Part shown: piece by piece, positions 38,056 to 49,361 of the stretch | Layout: each line of letters starts with the position of its first letter | Position numbering within the stretch: the stretch's first letter is position 1 | NCBI GenBank assembly: GCA_028281465.1 | Contig: JANQJV010000297.1 | Location: forward strand, 27,515-91,514 | Direction of reading: 5' to 3' | DNA length: 64,000 bases | From: Azospirillaceae bacterium | GTDB taxonomy: Bacteria; Pseudomonadota; Alphaproteobacteria; Azospirillales; Azospirillaceae | The notes under the pieces: generated by a model | What the model was told of the DNA's origin: nothing | What the model saw: the letters and a program-made list of their open reading frames with translations, nothing else | Databases searched by the model: none | Translations under genes and position numbers: made by a program

Positions 38056-40059
38056 CTAGACATCCAGCTCTTCCCGCACGAATCGGGCATTCTCCTGAAT
38101 GAACCGGAAACGCAGCTCCGGCTTTCGACCCATCAGTTTCTGGACCAAGGAGTCGGTATGCTCGATATCCGCACGGAGGTCCGGGTCCTTTGGGTCCGGC
38201 GTCACGACGCGCAGCAGCGAGCGCTTGGCCGGATCCATGGTGGTTTCCTTCAGCTGAGCCGACGGCATTTCGCCCAATCCCTTGAACCGGCTGATCTCGA
38301 CCGTTTTTTTGCCTTTGAACGTCGTCTTCATGAGTTGATCTTTGTGCTCGTCGTCGCGCGCATAAAGGCTCTTGCCGCCGGCCGACAAGCGATACAACGG
38401 GGGTAACGCCAAATACAGATGGCCGTGTTGGATCAGCCCTGGGATTTCACGGTAGAAGAACGTCATCAACAAGGATGCTATGTGTGCCCCGTCGACATCG
38501 GCATCTGTCATGATGATGACCTTTTCGTAGCGCAACTTGTCGCTACTGAAGTCCCTACCGGTTCCGCAGCCCAATGCCTGAACCAGGTCACTCAACTCCT
38601 GGTTGCCGCGCATCTTTTCCGAAGTGGCACTCGCAACATTGAGAATTTTACCGCGCAACGGCAGGATCGCTTGGGTGTCGCGGTTACGCGCCTGTTTTGC
38701 CGAGCCGCCGGCCGAATCGCCCTCGACCAGGAAAATCTCCGTGCCGTCCGCTGTGGAGCGCGCGCAGTCGGCCAACTTTCCAGGCAGACGCAGCTTTCGT
38801 GTCGCCGTCTTGCGCTGCAACTCTTTGGCTTGCTTGCGGCGGGCGCGTTCCTCCGCTTTCTCGATCAGCCGTTCGAGCAAGATGCCGCTGGCCGCCGGGT
38901 CCGAGGACAGCCAAAGATCGAACCGATCCTTTACCGCCTGTTCAACCAGCCTGGTGGCCTCCGACGATGCCAGCTTCTCCTTGGTTTGCCCCTGAAATTG
39001 CGGCTCGCGCAGAAACACCGAAAGCAGGACGGCGGCGTCACCCAAGACATCATCACCGCTGACTTGACCGGCCCGGCGGCTTCCAAGCAGATCGCCATAT
39101 CCCTTGAGGCCCTTGGTCAAAGCATTACGCAGACCGGCTTCATGGGTGCCGCCCTGGGGAGTGGGGATGGTGTTGCAGTAGGAATGGACAAAGCCCTCTT
39201 CATCGACGGGCCACGTGATCGCCCATTCCACCCGGCCGCTGTCGCCAGGCATGCCGGCTTCGCCCACGAATGCTGTCGGCGTCACCGTTGCCCGCCCATG
39301 CAAGGCAGAGTCAAGGAAGTCCCGTAACCCATTGGGAAAATGAAGAGCGCTCTTGGTGGGCGTGGATTCCCCCGCCTCAAGCAAATCCGCATCGCACTCC
39401 CATCTGATGTGAACACCGCGGTAAAGATACGCTTTGGATCGCACCATCCGATACAGCCGGAACGGCTGGAACCGTGCAGCGGTCCCAAAGATATCGGCAT
39501 CTGGTTGGAATCGCACGGTGGTGCCGCGTTCCGCACCATCCGCCGGTTCCGGCGTCAACGGTTCAATCAAGGCGCCACGACTGTAAGCTTGTCGAAAGCA
39601 AGTCCCGTTGCGCACCACCGCGATGCTCAGATGCGATGACAAGGCATTGACCACCGACAGGCCGACGCCATGCAGACCGCCGGATGTTTTGTAGGCTTTG
39701 CCGCTGAACTTACCACCGGAGTGTAAGGTGGTCAGGATCACTTCCAGCGCGGACTTGCCAGGAAAGCGCGGATGATCATCGACCGGAATGCCGCGACCGT
39801 TGTCGCGGATCACCAATGTGCCATCACCTTCCAAGGTGACCTCGATGCGACTTGCATGCCCAGCCACGGCCTCGTCCATAGCATTGTCGAGAACCTCGGC
39901 AGCCAGATGGTGCAACGCGGCCTCATCGGTGCCGCCGACATACATGCCAGGACGTCGGCGCACCGGCTCAAGGCCTTCAAGGACCTCGATGTCATGCGCG
40001 GAATACTCGGGTGATGGCACGGCGCAACTCAACCACGGGATGAACTCGGCGCGGATCAT
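38056..40059 (-). CDS. parE: DNA topoisomerase IV subunit B (ParE)
   Basis: 667 residues. GHKL ATPase with EVLDNAMDEA, RDNGRGIPVD and SGGLHGVGLSVVNALS, then the transducer domain and the TOPRIM motif EGDSAGGSAKQARNRD with DADVDGAHI. ParE rather than GyrB is indicated by the absence of the GyrB C-terminal insert and by overall length. Together with ParC it decatenates chromosomes. The start is the ATG at 40059; the frame remains open to 40185, but the extra 42 residues look like untranslated sequence. No strong ribosome-binding site is visible, so the start is provisional. Confidence 0.95.
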   Translation of the reverse strand: MIRAEFIPWLSCAVPSPEYSAHDIEVLEGLEPVRRRPGMYVGGTDEAALHHLAAEVLDNAMDEAVAGHASRIEVTLEGDGTLVIRDNGRGIPVDDHPRFPGKSALEVILTTLHSGGKFSGKAYKTSGGLHGVGLSVVNALSSHLSIAVVRNGTCFRQAYSRGALIEPLTPEPADGAERGTTVRFQPDADIFGTAARFQPFRLYRMVRSKAYLYRGVHIRWECDADLLEAGESTPTKSALHFPNGLRDFLDSALHGRATVTPTAFVGEAGMPGDSGRVEWAITWPVDEEGFVHSYCNTIPTPQGGTHEAGLRNALTKGLKGYGDLLGSRRAGQVSGDDVLGDAAVLLSVFLREPQFQGQTKEKLASSEATRLVEQAVKDRFDLWLSSDPAASGILLERLIEKAEERARRKQAKELQRKTATRKLRLPGKLADCARSTADGTEIFLVEGDSAGGSAKQARNRDTQAILPLRGKILNVASATSEKMRGNQELSDLVQALGCGTGRDFSSDKLRYEKVIIMTDADVDGAHIASLLMTFFYREIPGLIQHGHLYLALPPLYRLSAGGKSLYARDDEHKDQLMKTTFKGKKTVEISRFKGLGEMPSAQLKETTMDPAKRSLLRVVTPDPKDPDLRADIEHTDSLVQKLMGRKPELRFRFIQENARFVREELDV

Positions 40060-40258
40060 AAGAGCTTGCAATTCCGGCTGACAAGTAGGGCCTGGGGGGA
40101 GCCTCCGAACCAATGGGCTGCGGCGGGCGCGCGAGAATCCTTGGCGACTCCGCGGTGTGATGCAGGAATCACAGCTCAATGCCAAAAGTCACCGGACCTG
40201 ATCCGATTATTGATATGGAAATTGACCGGATCGCAGCATGTGTGTTTCTTATCGACGC

Positions 40259-40618
40259 ATGACGAGGATGCACGATATACGTCACGCGATACTGCGTGCG
40301 CTGCGCAGGACCATCGGCCCGGTTACCGGTGCGTGCTTGGTCGCCTACTTTGCCTATTTTGGTGTATACGGCGACCGTGGCCTATTGGCTTTGCGGCAGA
40401 CTCAGGGGGAAGTTACAGAAGCGCGGACGCTTCTTGCCGATATGCGGCTGGAACGGTTGCGATTGGAGCATCGCTCCGGGTTGCTCCGACCCGATCGGCT
40501 TGATCAGGACATGTTGGAAGAGCGGGCCCGCCTGGTCTTGAACTACTCTCACCCAGACGAGATGGTGATTCTCTTGGATGGCAGTCGTCATGCCGGAGTC
40601 CGCACGACACCCTACTGA
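40259..40618 (+). CDS. ftsB: Septum formation initiator FtsB/DivIC
   Basis: 119 residues: a short cytoplasmic N-terminus, one transmembrane helix (TGACLVAYFAYFGVYG), then a GDRGLLAL turn and a coiled coil (TQGEVTEARTLLADMRLERL through RLEHRSGLLRP), ending with DQDMLEERARLVLNYSHPDEMVI. This pattern is the family signature. FtsB bridges FtsL and FtsQ in the divisome. ATG 40259 or 40268 are both possible. A 6-bp hairpin (GAACCC-CATT-GGGTTC, 40622-40637) follows the stop without a U-run. Confidence 0.9.
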   Translation: MTRMHDIRHAILRALRRTIGPVTGACLVAYFAYFGVYGDRGLLALRQTQGEVTEARTLLADMRLERLRLEHRSGLLRPDRLDQDMLEERARLVLNYSHPDEMVILLDGSRHAGVRTTPY

Positions 40619-40950
40619 GAGGAACCCCATTGGGTTCTAAGCGACGACATAGTTGCTGACCGCCTGAGCGAAGATGTGCGGCATTCATCCAGAGTAGCGG
40701 AAATCATCGCTGACTGCGTGCACGCGTCTCTGGATTTTGCCAGATGGCAGGTCCATATTACGGGCATCTTGCTTGGTCGCTGAAGGAGCGATGGGCGGAT
40801 TTGTGGGTCTGCAGGTCTATCAATGCTGGCAGACTCTTTCATTCACAACAATCCGATGTGCACAGCAGCACCGTTCGGCGTAGCCGGGGTGATGGTCGCT
40901 TGGACGGGCGTCGCACATGCGGTATTCTCGCTTGGTAGTTGGAACTGGAA
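40619..40950. other. Spacer after ftsB
   Basis: 0.33 kb. A short hairpin (40622-40637) lies just after the ftsB stop and may help end its transcript. A 65-codon plus-strand frame from 40744 has no ribosome-binding site or recognisable content and is not called. The remainder likely holds the promoter of the small coiled-coil gene. Confidence 0.35.
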
Positions 40951-41262
40951 ATGAAACAATACGACGAACGGATCTATCGCAAATCCGCTGCAAAGCCCAC
41001 CCTGGAGGATTTGCGCGCCCAACTCATGCAATGCCGGCAGGACTACGAGCGTCTGGCTGACCGGATGGTTGCAGACGATCTCAAGCGCGCCCTACAGACC
41101 AAGATCGCTGATTTGGAGACCCAGATCGCCGACGCCAAGCGCCGGGCAACGGAGGCGCCGTCGCGGGACCCAGATCGGCTTGCATTGGCGCCTGGCGCTG
41201 CCACCCGGTCGTTCGAGCGGCGCCGCGCCGGCAAACCGCGCATGCGTGCGACCCGCATCTGA
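40951..41262 (+). CDS. Small basic coiled-coil protein, function unknown
   Basis: 103 residues from ATG 40951; a TTG at 40939 would add four. The first ~75 residues form heptad-rich helices (TLEDLRAQLMQCRQDYERLA, LKRALQTKIADLETQIADAK). The C-terminal third is basic and probably disordered (SFERRRAGKPRMRATRI). Codon use matches its neighbours, which supports a real gene. There is no transmembrane segment. I recognise no family. The basic tail would suit nucleic acid or acidic-partner binding, but that is a guess. Confidence 0.55.
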   Translation: MKQYDERIYRKSAAKPTLEDLRAQLMQCRQDYERLADRMVADDLKRALQTKIADLETQIADAKRRATEAPSRDPDRLALAPGAATRSFERRRAGKPRMRATRI

Positions 41263-41446
41263 CGGCGCCCCCCCCCGGCCCCTGGCACTCTTGCAATGCG
41301 CACCGTCAGGATATCCGGCAGCGCGACCTGGGGCACCTCCACTTCCGGACAGGGAATCAGACGGGGCTGACATGACGTTGGCCCCTCAGGATCACGTCAT
41401 GTGATCCAAATCTAATTTCACAGAAAAACATAGTTTTTAATTCTTG

Positions 41447-41475
41447 TTGCACGATTTGTCGCTGCTAATTATGTC
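41447..41475 (+). promoter_or_regulatory. Candidate promoter of the peroxiredoxin gene
   Basis: TTGCAC (41447-41452) is separated by 17 bp from TATGTC (41470-41475), in a locally A+T-rich stretch (41405-41475) that contrasts with the flanking DNA. It lies 34 bp before the start codon, whose ribosome-binding site is GGGAG at about 41496-41500. Spacing fits a sigma-70-type promoter, but the -10 match is poor. Confidence 0.35.
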
Positions 41476-41508
41476 AAAGGGGCTCATCAAGCGACGGGAG
41501 ACAGCACC

Positions 41509-42144
41509 ATGGCACTGCAACTGGGGGATACCGCTCCGGATTTCAAAGCCGAGAGCACCGAAGGCACAATCCAGTTCCACGACTGGATCGGTGATAAATG
41601 GGCAATCCTGTTCTCACATCCGAAGGACTACACACCAGTTTGCACCACGGAACTCGGAGCCGTGGCAAAACTGAAATCGGAGTTCGACAAGCGCAATGTC
41701 AAGGTGGTGGGCCTTTCGGTGGATCCACTCGACGATCACCACGGTTGGGCCAAGGACATCGAGGAAACCCAGGGTGCAGCCCTCAACTTCCCGCTTATCG
41801 CCGACGACGATCGCGCCATTTCTGACCGTTACGGCATGATCCATCCGAATGCCGACGACACGTTGACCGTACGCTCGGTGTTCGTCATCGGGCCGGACAA
41901 AAAAATCAAACTCACCCTAACCTACCCGGCGAGCACCGGTCGTAATTTCGACGAGGTATTGCGGATCGTCGACTCGCTTCAACTGACCGCCCAACATCAG
42001 GTCGCCACGCCGGTCAACTGGAAGCACGGCGATGACGTGATCATCGTCCCATCGGTCAGTGACAGCGCCGCCAAGGAGAAGTTCCCGGACGGATGGCGAG
42101 CTGAAAAACCTTATCTGCGTTACGTGAAAGACCCGTCATCTTGA
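41509..42144 (+). CDS. 1-Cys peroxiredoxin (Prx6 type)
   Basis: 211 residues. The thioredoxin-fold start DTAPDFKAEST leads to the active site SHPKDYTPVCTTELGAVAKL, with the peroxidatic Cys and supporting Pro/Thr. There is no resolving Cys in the usual C-terminal position, and the length and C-terminal arm (VNWKHGDDVIIVPSVSD) are those of the Prx6 class. It reduces hydrogen peroxide and organic peroxides; the reductant in bacteria is uncertain. It is monocistronic, with an A+T-rich promoter region and a hairpin downstream. Confidence 0.95.
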   Translation: MALQLGDTAPDFKAESTEGTIQFHDWIGDKWAILFSHPKDYTPVCTTELGAVAKLKSEFDKRNVKVVGLSVDPLDDHHGWAKDIEETQGAALNFPLIADDDRAISDRYGMIHPNADDTLTVRSVFVIGPDKKIKLTLTYPASTGRNFDEVLRIVDSLQLTAQHQVATPVNWKHGDDVIIVPSVSDSAAKEKFPDGWRAEKPYLRYVKDPSS

Positions 42145-42174
42145 ACGGGCCGCAAAACGATAGACCTGTCAATG

Positions 42175-42221
42175 CCCTGCTGTCACCCAGGTCCGAATAG
42201 GGGCCCGTGTGACAGCATGGG
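42175..42221 (+). terminator. Candidate terminator after the peroxiredoxin gene
   Basis: TGCTGTCAC (42178-42186) pairs perfectly with GTGACAGCA (42209-42217), and flanking CCC/GGG add three pairs with a one-base bulge. The 22-nt loop itself can fold (GGGGCCC). Only a short T-run (CTTTCC) follows, so termination strength is doubtful. It starts 31 bp after the stop codon. Confidence 0.4.
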
Positions 42222-42345
42222 TGCTTTCCAGAAACCGCATACCCCCCTGCGGCAAAACAGCCCACTATTGGGCATGATGCCATTGACCGCGGTGCCCGTC
42301 ACCCCACCCATCAAGGGTGATAGCCGGACCTGACGGCGCCACGGC

Positions 42346-43254
42346 GTGGCCGATCGAAACCGCATCAAGGGGTCTATCCTGTCGAGCAATCTCCGTGGCG
42401 CGCTCTGGCTTCTGCTGGCGTCGGTGCTGTTTTCCATAATGGTGGTGTTCATCAAACTGCTCGATGGGCGTATCTCCGTCTTTCAGATCATCTTCGTTCG
42501 TCAATGCTTAGCGGTGACTTTGCTGGCCCCCCTATTTGTTCGCCACGGCACCGACGTGTGGCGAACCCAGCGGCCCATGCTGCACGTGTTTCGCGGTGTC
42601 GTGGGGCTGGCCGGTATGAGTTGCGGCTTTTATGCGGTGGCGCTGTTGCCCTTGGCCGACGTCACCGCAATCAGTTTCACCCGCAGCCTGTTCATGCCGG
42701 TGATGGCCATTGTGATTCTGCACGAAGTGGTCGGGCCGCGTCGGTGGAGCGCCATCGCCATCGGATTTTTGGGCGTGCTGATCATGCTGCGTCCAGGTGC
42801 TGACGGTATTGGCCCAGCCGCGACCTTCGCCATCCTGTCCGCTGTCTTGGCGTCGCTGGCGTCGATCTGCATCCGCTTGTTGGCGCGCACGGAAACCACC
42901 GTGAGCATGATGGGCTATCCGGCTGTGGTGATCGCTCTGGGAAGCCTGGGCCCGGCCCTCGTTACGTGGATCACGCCGACTTGGCACGACATGCACCTTT
43001 TGGGGTTGGTTGCTTTGTTCGGCACCCTTGGACAATGGTGTCTGATTCCGGCTTTTCGCCATGCCGAGACAGGCGTTCTCGCGCCGGTCGACTACAGCCG
43101 CTTGGTTTTTGCCGCCGTGTTCGGCTTCGTTGTCTTTGCGGAAGTACCCTCGCCGTCGACTCTCGCCGGTGCTCTCTTGATCGTTCTGTCGACCCTGTAC
43201 ATCGTGCTGCGCGAACAGCAGGTGGCCCGAACCGCTGCCCACGGCAGGCCGTAG
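42346..43254 (+). CDS. DMT-superfamily (EamA) transporter
   Basis: 302 residues with ten hydrophobic helices in two EamA repeats: the first begins LRGALWLLLASVLFSIMVVF and ends around GFLGVLIMLRPG; the second begins ATFAILSAVLASLASICIRL and ends LSTLYIVLREQQ. It is an inner-membrane drug/metabolite exporter-type protein with unknown substrate. The start is GTG 42346; an ATG does not occur until inside the first helix. It is convergent with the fumarylacetoacetase-family gene. Confidence 0.88.
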   Translation: MADRNRIKGSILSSNLRGALWLLLASVLFSIMVVFIKLLDGRISVFQIIFVRQCLAVTLLAPLFVRHGTDVWRTQRPMLHVFRGVVGLAGMSCGFYAVALLPLADVTAISFTRSLFMPVMAIVILHEVVGPRRWSAIAIGFLGVLIMLRPGADGIGPAATFAILSAVLASLASICIRLLARTETTVSMMGYPAVVIALGSLGPALVTWITPTWHDMHLLGLVALFGTLGQWCLIPAFRHAETGVLAPVDYSRLVFAAVFGFVVFAEVPSPSTLAGALLIVLSTLYIVLREQQVARTAAHGRP

Positions 43255-43281
43255 GTGGAACAGCAATCGCCCTGAGGGCGC

Positions 43282-44124
43282 TCACGCAGCCGTGGTCCGC
43301 TGCTCCTGGATACCGAGCCCATCGATGCCCAAACGCATGGTCTGACCCGGACGCAGGAACACCGGCGGTTTCTGACCCAACCCGACGCCCGCGGGGGTGC
43401 CGGTGCTGATGACATCGCCGGTACAAAGGGTCATGAATTGGCTGAGGTACGCAACCAAGGCCGGCACGCGGAAGATCATGTTGGCCGTGTGTCCACACTG
43501 GTACCGGTGACCGTCGACCTCAAGCCAAAGCGCGAGGCGATGGCAGTCGGTCACGGCATCGGCAGTCACCAACCAGGGCCCCAGAGGTGCGAAGGTGTCG
43601 TGGCTCTTGCCTTTATCCCACTGCCCGCCCCGCTCCAACTGAAACTGGCGCTCCGACACGTCGTTGACGATACAGAATCCGGCCACATGGTGCATGGCCG
43701 TCGCCTCCGTGACATAGCGAGCCGGCCGGCCTATGACCACGCCGAGCTCGACCTCCCAGTCGGTCTTGTCGGCCCCGCGCGGAATCTGCACATCGTCGTT
43801 GGGGCCGCAAATGGCACTCGTCGCCTTGAAGAAGACCACCGGTTCTGGCGGGGAGAATGCGCCGGTTTCGGCCGCATGGTCGGAATAGTTCAGGCCGATA
43901 CCGATGAGCTTTCCGACACCACCAACGCACGGCCCCAGGCGCGGTACTGGATGAACCTCCGGCAGTGTCGCCACATCGAGCGAGCGCAGCCGGTCCAGCC
44001 CCTCGGGCAGCAGCACCGAGCCGGCAATGTCGGTCACGATGGACGAGACGTCACGCAAGGTTCCCTGGGGATCGAGCATCCCGGGTTTCTCTGCCCCAGG
44101 CGGACCAAACCGCAACAGTTTCAT
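43282..44124 (-). CDS. FAH-family hydrolase, probably 2,4-diketo-3-deoxy-L-fuconate hydrolase
   Basis: 280 residues from ATG 44124, which follows GCGGAGGGAACC. The fumarylacetoacetate-hydrolase fold has metal ligands in DWEVELGVVIGR (E-x-E) and FCIVNDVSERQFQ, plus KSHDTFAPLGPW and STGTPAGVGLG. The closest functional class I know is 2,4-diketo-3-deoxy-L-fuconate hydrolase (often mis-labelled ureidoglycolate lyase). That fits because the next upstream gene on the same strand is the matching dehydrogenase. It should cleave the diketo acid to pyruvate and L-lactate. The rest of the pathway (fucose dehydrogenase, lactonase, dehydratase) is absent here. The 233-bp gap to the dehydrogenase gene argues against tight coupling. 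Confidence 0.8.
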   Translation of the reverse strand: MKLLRFGPPGAEKPGMLDPQGTLRDVSSIVTDIAGSVLLPEGLDRLRSLDVATLPEVHPVPRLGPCVGGVGKLIGIGLNYSDHAAETGAFSPPEPVVFFKATSAICGPNDDVQIPRGADKTDWEVELGVVIGRPARYVTEATAMHHVAGFCIVNDVSERQFQLERGGQWDKGKSHDTFAPLGPWLVTADAVTDCHRLALWLEVDGHRYQCGHTANMIFRVPALVAYLSQFMTLCTGDVISTGTPAGVGLGQKPPVFLRPGQTMRLGIDGLGIQEQRTTAA

Positions 44125-44357
44125 GGTCGGTTCCCTCCGCTCGGCAGGGCCAGACCGGCGGCACACTCGATGGTGCCGGAAAAACCGCTCCGGCCCCTTG
44201 TTTTGAGCCAATTTCCAACTGCGGAACCGGCGCTCGCTACCGCTGAAAATGCCACAGAAGCTTTTGCGCTCATGGTGATTCGCAATGGACGCACCGGCCT
44301 TGTCCTCTGAGCAAATCTTCGCCGCAGATGGCCCCTCTTTGCCGCAAAAAACCGACC

Positions 44358-46028
<1,671 letters not shown>

Positions 46029-46165
46029 TCCCCCGGCCCCTCGAACCGCCGCCGCCAACACGAGGGCGACCCGATGGATCCGTTCGGTTCCCGACTTGTC
46101 GAAGAGAAAGGCGTGCCAATATGCCTGCCACGGGAGCGTGATCGTGGAAGGGGAAAGGCAACCCG

Positions 46166-46417
46166 ATGAAGTGTCCCATCGACAACGAGACCTTGGTGAT
46201 TACCGAACGCCGTGGCGTCGAGATCGACTACTGTCCGAAATGCCGCGGTGTTTGGCTCGATCGCGGTGAGTTGGACAAAATCATCGAACGGTCAGCCGAC
46301 GCCCACACTGCCACCACACCTCGCTCAGGTTCCAGCCCGGCCTGGGGCGGCGGTTCCACCAAGGGTTCCAAGCCCAAAAAAAGGGAGTCTTTCCTGAGCG
46401 AGTTGTTTGACTTCTGA
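46166..46417 (+). CDS. TFIIB-type zinc-finger protein
   Basis: 83 residues. The N-terminal 40 contain CPIDNETL and YCPKCRGVWLDRGEL, the CxxD-N / CxxC pattern of the zf-TFIIB family. The rest is a Ser/Gly/Lys-rich linker and a short C-terminal FLSELFDF, which may be a docking peptide. Function is unknown. It is convergent with the zinc-ribbon kinase gene (59 bp between stops). Confidence 0.85.
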   Translation: MKCPIDNETLVITERRGVEIDYCPKCRGVWLDRGELDKIIERSADAHTATTPRSGSSPAWGGGSTKGSKPKKRESFLSELFDF

Positions 46418-46476
46418 TCCCTGTCGGGCGATCGGGAAAAACGCGATCGGCGCGGCGCATCCTTCCTCGGCACCCG

Positions 46477-49134
46477 TTATCCCAGCGAACGGCTGAACTG
46501 CTGATAGAGGGTCTTCATGCTTTGCGGCCGGTCCTGCCAACGCATGGATAGCCCACTGAGCAAAACCGCTTCAGCCGCCGGTGGAATATCGACGCCGGCA
46601 TGCGACGGTGGCACCAGACTGTCGGTTTCCCATCGTCCGCTGGCATCGGGTGGTGTCTTCCCGGTGAGTCCGGCGTACATGGTGGCACAGAGCGCATACA
46701 CATCCGTCCACGGCCCCTGTCGACTTTCCGTGGCGTACTGCTCCGGCGGCGCGAATCCGCGCTTGAGGATCACGGTCAAGATGCCCGTGGCTTCACCGAG
46801 CGAATGGCGCGCTGCGCCGAAATCCAGCAGCTTGATGTCTTTGCTGTTGGTCAGAAAGATGTTGTCGGGGCTGATGTCGCGGTGCACCAACCCCATGTCG
46901 TGGACGGCTTGTACGGCTTTCATGATTGGAAAGGCGACGGCTAGAACATTGTGGAACGGCAACCGGCCGCCGCGCGTTTGGATCACGGTTTGCAAAGTGT
47001 TGCCTTCGAGTAGTTCCATGATGAAATATGCCGTGCCGTTCTCTTGGAAAAAATCAAGAACTTCAACGATTTCTTTGATCTGGCGCAGTTTGGCTAGAAT
47101 ACGCGCCTCGTCGAGGAAGCGATCGACACCTTCCGTGAAGGTGGTCCGATGCGTATCGGAGAGTGGCATGACCTGGCTCGTCCCCGGGACGCGGGAGACA
47201 AGACTGGATGGGAAGTATTCCTTGAGAGCGACTCGAACCTGCAGCCGTTCATCCCAGCCGACATAGGTCGCACCAAAACCGCCCTGTCCGAGAAGACGGC
47301 CTACCACATACCGGTCAGTCAACACGGTCCCGGGCGCGATATGCATCGGGCTTTGCCTTAATTCGGCGACATCAAAGCCACATTGCGGACAAGAGCTGCT
47401 CGCATTCCAAGCCTGGAAACAATTGGGACAAGGGCCATCCACGTCCGTGGTTGGCTCTGGTGCTACAGTGAGTCCGAAACTCTGTGATGGGCGTTCGGTG
47501 GTCCACTGAGCCGCCCCGGATCCGGCGCTCGCCCCCTCCACCATCGTCTGCTTGCGAGATTGAGAGGGACCACCGGCGACCAACGCCATCTGGGCGGCCA
47601 GGGCATCGAATTGTTGGGTGCGCCGCTGTTCTTCGTGCCGACTTTGCGCAATCGCCTCCACGTCCTTCTGGAAATCAGGGTGTTTCGCCAAACTCAGAGC
47701 TTTTTGCTGCAGCACGGGTACTGCACCGTCCTGATGCACGAGACCGGATCTGGCGAACTCGATGTAGCGTTGGGCCCGTTTGCCGAGCGACGGCTCCGCC
47801 TTGTCGAGCCGGGCAAACAAGCGCCCGCGCAGGACGTAGTCATCAACGACATGGCTGATTCCCCGACTCAACCGGACACCAACATCCTGGGGCAGACCAC
47901 AGTCGCTGAACGCAGCCGCAAGGGTGACCAAGCGTTCCGAGAGTGCCTGGGGTTGGAATGGCTTGAATAGGGCCAATTCGATCAAGGGATCGCGCTTGAG
48001 TAGTTCATCGACCAGTGTCTCGATGGTATCGGCATTGTTCGCCCCAATTTCCAGGCTTGCTACTGCGGCAAGGTACTGCAGTTTGGTCAACAACGACGGC
48101 AGAACATCGGTCATTCCCTTCATGGCGAGGAGCATACCGACGGCGCCCCCCTGCTCGAGGCGTCGGGCGAAGCGCACGGTGAGCGCTTCGGCCATCGGCG
48201 GACCTCCCAGAACACCATCGACCGTCACCAGGTCGTCAAGCAGGGCGCCGAACAACGCGTGCTCGTCGGCCGAGCGACCCCGTGTCAGAGGTTGCGACGA
48301 CTTCAGTTGCCGGCGCACCCGGTCGAGGAGTACTGCTTTAGATTGCGGCAATCGATCCGCGACCAGAAGTTGGTTGAGCGCGTGGGCTCCGCTTCTCGGC
48401 AGCGCGGCTGCTCCCACATCGCGGATTGTCACCTCGACCTGACGACGAAGTGTCTCCCCCAGCGATGTCCGGATGCCGAAGATATCCTGCACGACGGTGG
48501 TTGCCTGAAGGATGTCAGCAACAAAACCGTCGAGCAGAGGCATCAGGCGATCACGGTCCTCCAAGCCATGCGCCCTCCGCAACACGTGATCCAGCTTTGT
48601 GGCGAAGCTACGCAGCGGCTGCGTCTCACGACACAGCGCGCTCAACAAGACGAATTCTTGATCGGGTCCATCGCCGCCAGCCCTGAGCACCATGGCGACA
48701 CAGTCACCCTTCGCAGCCAGGCGACTAAGCAGGGCATCGGTTCGCATGGTGCGGGCGATCGCTTCGTCTATTGCCTCTTGTATGAAGCGGCGGCGACCTG
48801 CGCTGTCTTGACCGGGCAGTCGGGCCTGGGCGGCGGTCGCGCGCTTGACCGCGTCGTCAACCAGCGCGGGATTCCCAATGAGAGCTTTCAGGGCCTTATA
48901 GTTATGGAGAACCTCGGTCGCCGTGGTGGTGTGGGCGTCGAGGTAGGTGCGCAGGAGTTGGTTGATCGCAGTGCGACTGGCCTGGCCGTACACGTCTTGC
49001 ACCGTCTGGCACACTACGGCCGATCGGATATCCGCATTGGTCGTGTTGCTCACGCCCATGCCGCGCTGTCCTGACTGACCAACCATAGGGATATCCGCCA
49101 TGGCTGTGGTCAACGCATCCGCACCTTTTGTCAT
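46477..49134 (-). CDS. Zinc-ribbon Ser/Thr protein kinase with large unknown N-terminal region
   Basis: 885 residues. The first ~565 are mostly helical, with no transmembrane segment and no family I recognise. A zinc ribbon (CPNC..., CPQCGF) lies at ~569-587. The kinase domain spans ~605-880: Gly loop LLGQGGFGATYVG, VALK (Lys638), HRDISPDN (~751-758), LDFGAAR (~770-776), GFAPPEQY activation-segment end, and a DVYALCATMY helix F. All catalytic residues are present, so it should be active on proteins in the cytosol. The ATG at 49134 follows AGGAG; a GTG at 49155 overlaps that site. No phosphatase, FHA or type VI genes lie next to it. Confidence 0.88.
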   Translation of the reverse strand: MTKGADALTTAMADIPMVGQSGQRGMGVSNTTNADIRSAVVCQTVQDVYGQASRTAINQLLRTYLDAHTTTATEVLHNYKALKALIGNPALVDDAVKRATAAQARLPGQDSAGRRRFIQEAIDEAIARTMRTDALLSRLAAKGDCVAMVLRAGGDGPDQEFVLLSALCRETQPLRSFATKLDHVLRRAHGLEDRDRLMPLLDGFVADILQATTVVQDIFGIRTSLGETLRRQVEVTIRDVGAAALPRSGAHALNQLLVADRLPQSKAVLLDRVRRQLKSSQPLTRGRSADEHALFGALLDDLVTVDGVLGGPPMAEALTVRFARRLEQGGAVGMLLAMKGMTDVLPSLLTKLQYLAAVASLEIGANNADTIETLVDELLKRDPLIELALFKPFQPQALSERLVTLAAAFSDCGLPQDVGVRLSRGISHVVDDYVLRGRLFARLDKAEPSLGKRAQRYIEFARSGLVHQDGAVPVLQQKALSLAKHPDFQKDVEAIAQSRHEEQRRTQQFDALAAQMALVAGGPSQSRKQTMVEGASAGSGAAQWTTERPSQSFGLTVAPEPTTDVDGPCPNCFQAWNASSSCPQCGFDVAELRQSPMHIAPGTVLTDRYVVGRLLGQGGFGATYVGWDERLQVRVALKEYFPSSLVSRVPGTSQVMPLSDTHRTTFTEGVDRFLDEARILAKLRQIKEIVEVLDFFQENGTAYFIMELLEGNTLQTVIQTRGGRLPFHNVLAVAFPIMKAVQAVHDMGLVHRDISPDNIFLTNSKDIKLLDFGAARHSLGEATGILTVILKRGFAPPEQYATESRQGPWTDVYALCATMYAGLTGKTPPDASGRWETDSLVPPSHAGVDIPPAAEAVLLSGLSMRWQDRPQSMKTLYQQFSRSLG

Positions 49135-49361
49135 CGTCCAACGCTCCTGCGTCACCGATCACGCAGTTTTATCCATGCCGTGGTCTCACCGGCCCTGAGC
49201 CCGGCGTTGGTGCCCGGTGCCCCGATTGGCGGCGTTGCAACCGGATCAACGAACCGATCCGGCAACACAGCACCACGCACGCCGAGGGCAAGTCACGTCG
49301 CTGCCAGTTTGCTGACATCTCAGCCAAATCATAAACAAATTGTTGGAAATAGGCCACATAG

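Noticed and set aside
40060..40185. 42-residue N-terminal extension of ParE
   Set aside because: Low-complexity translation, not seen in the family.
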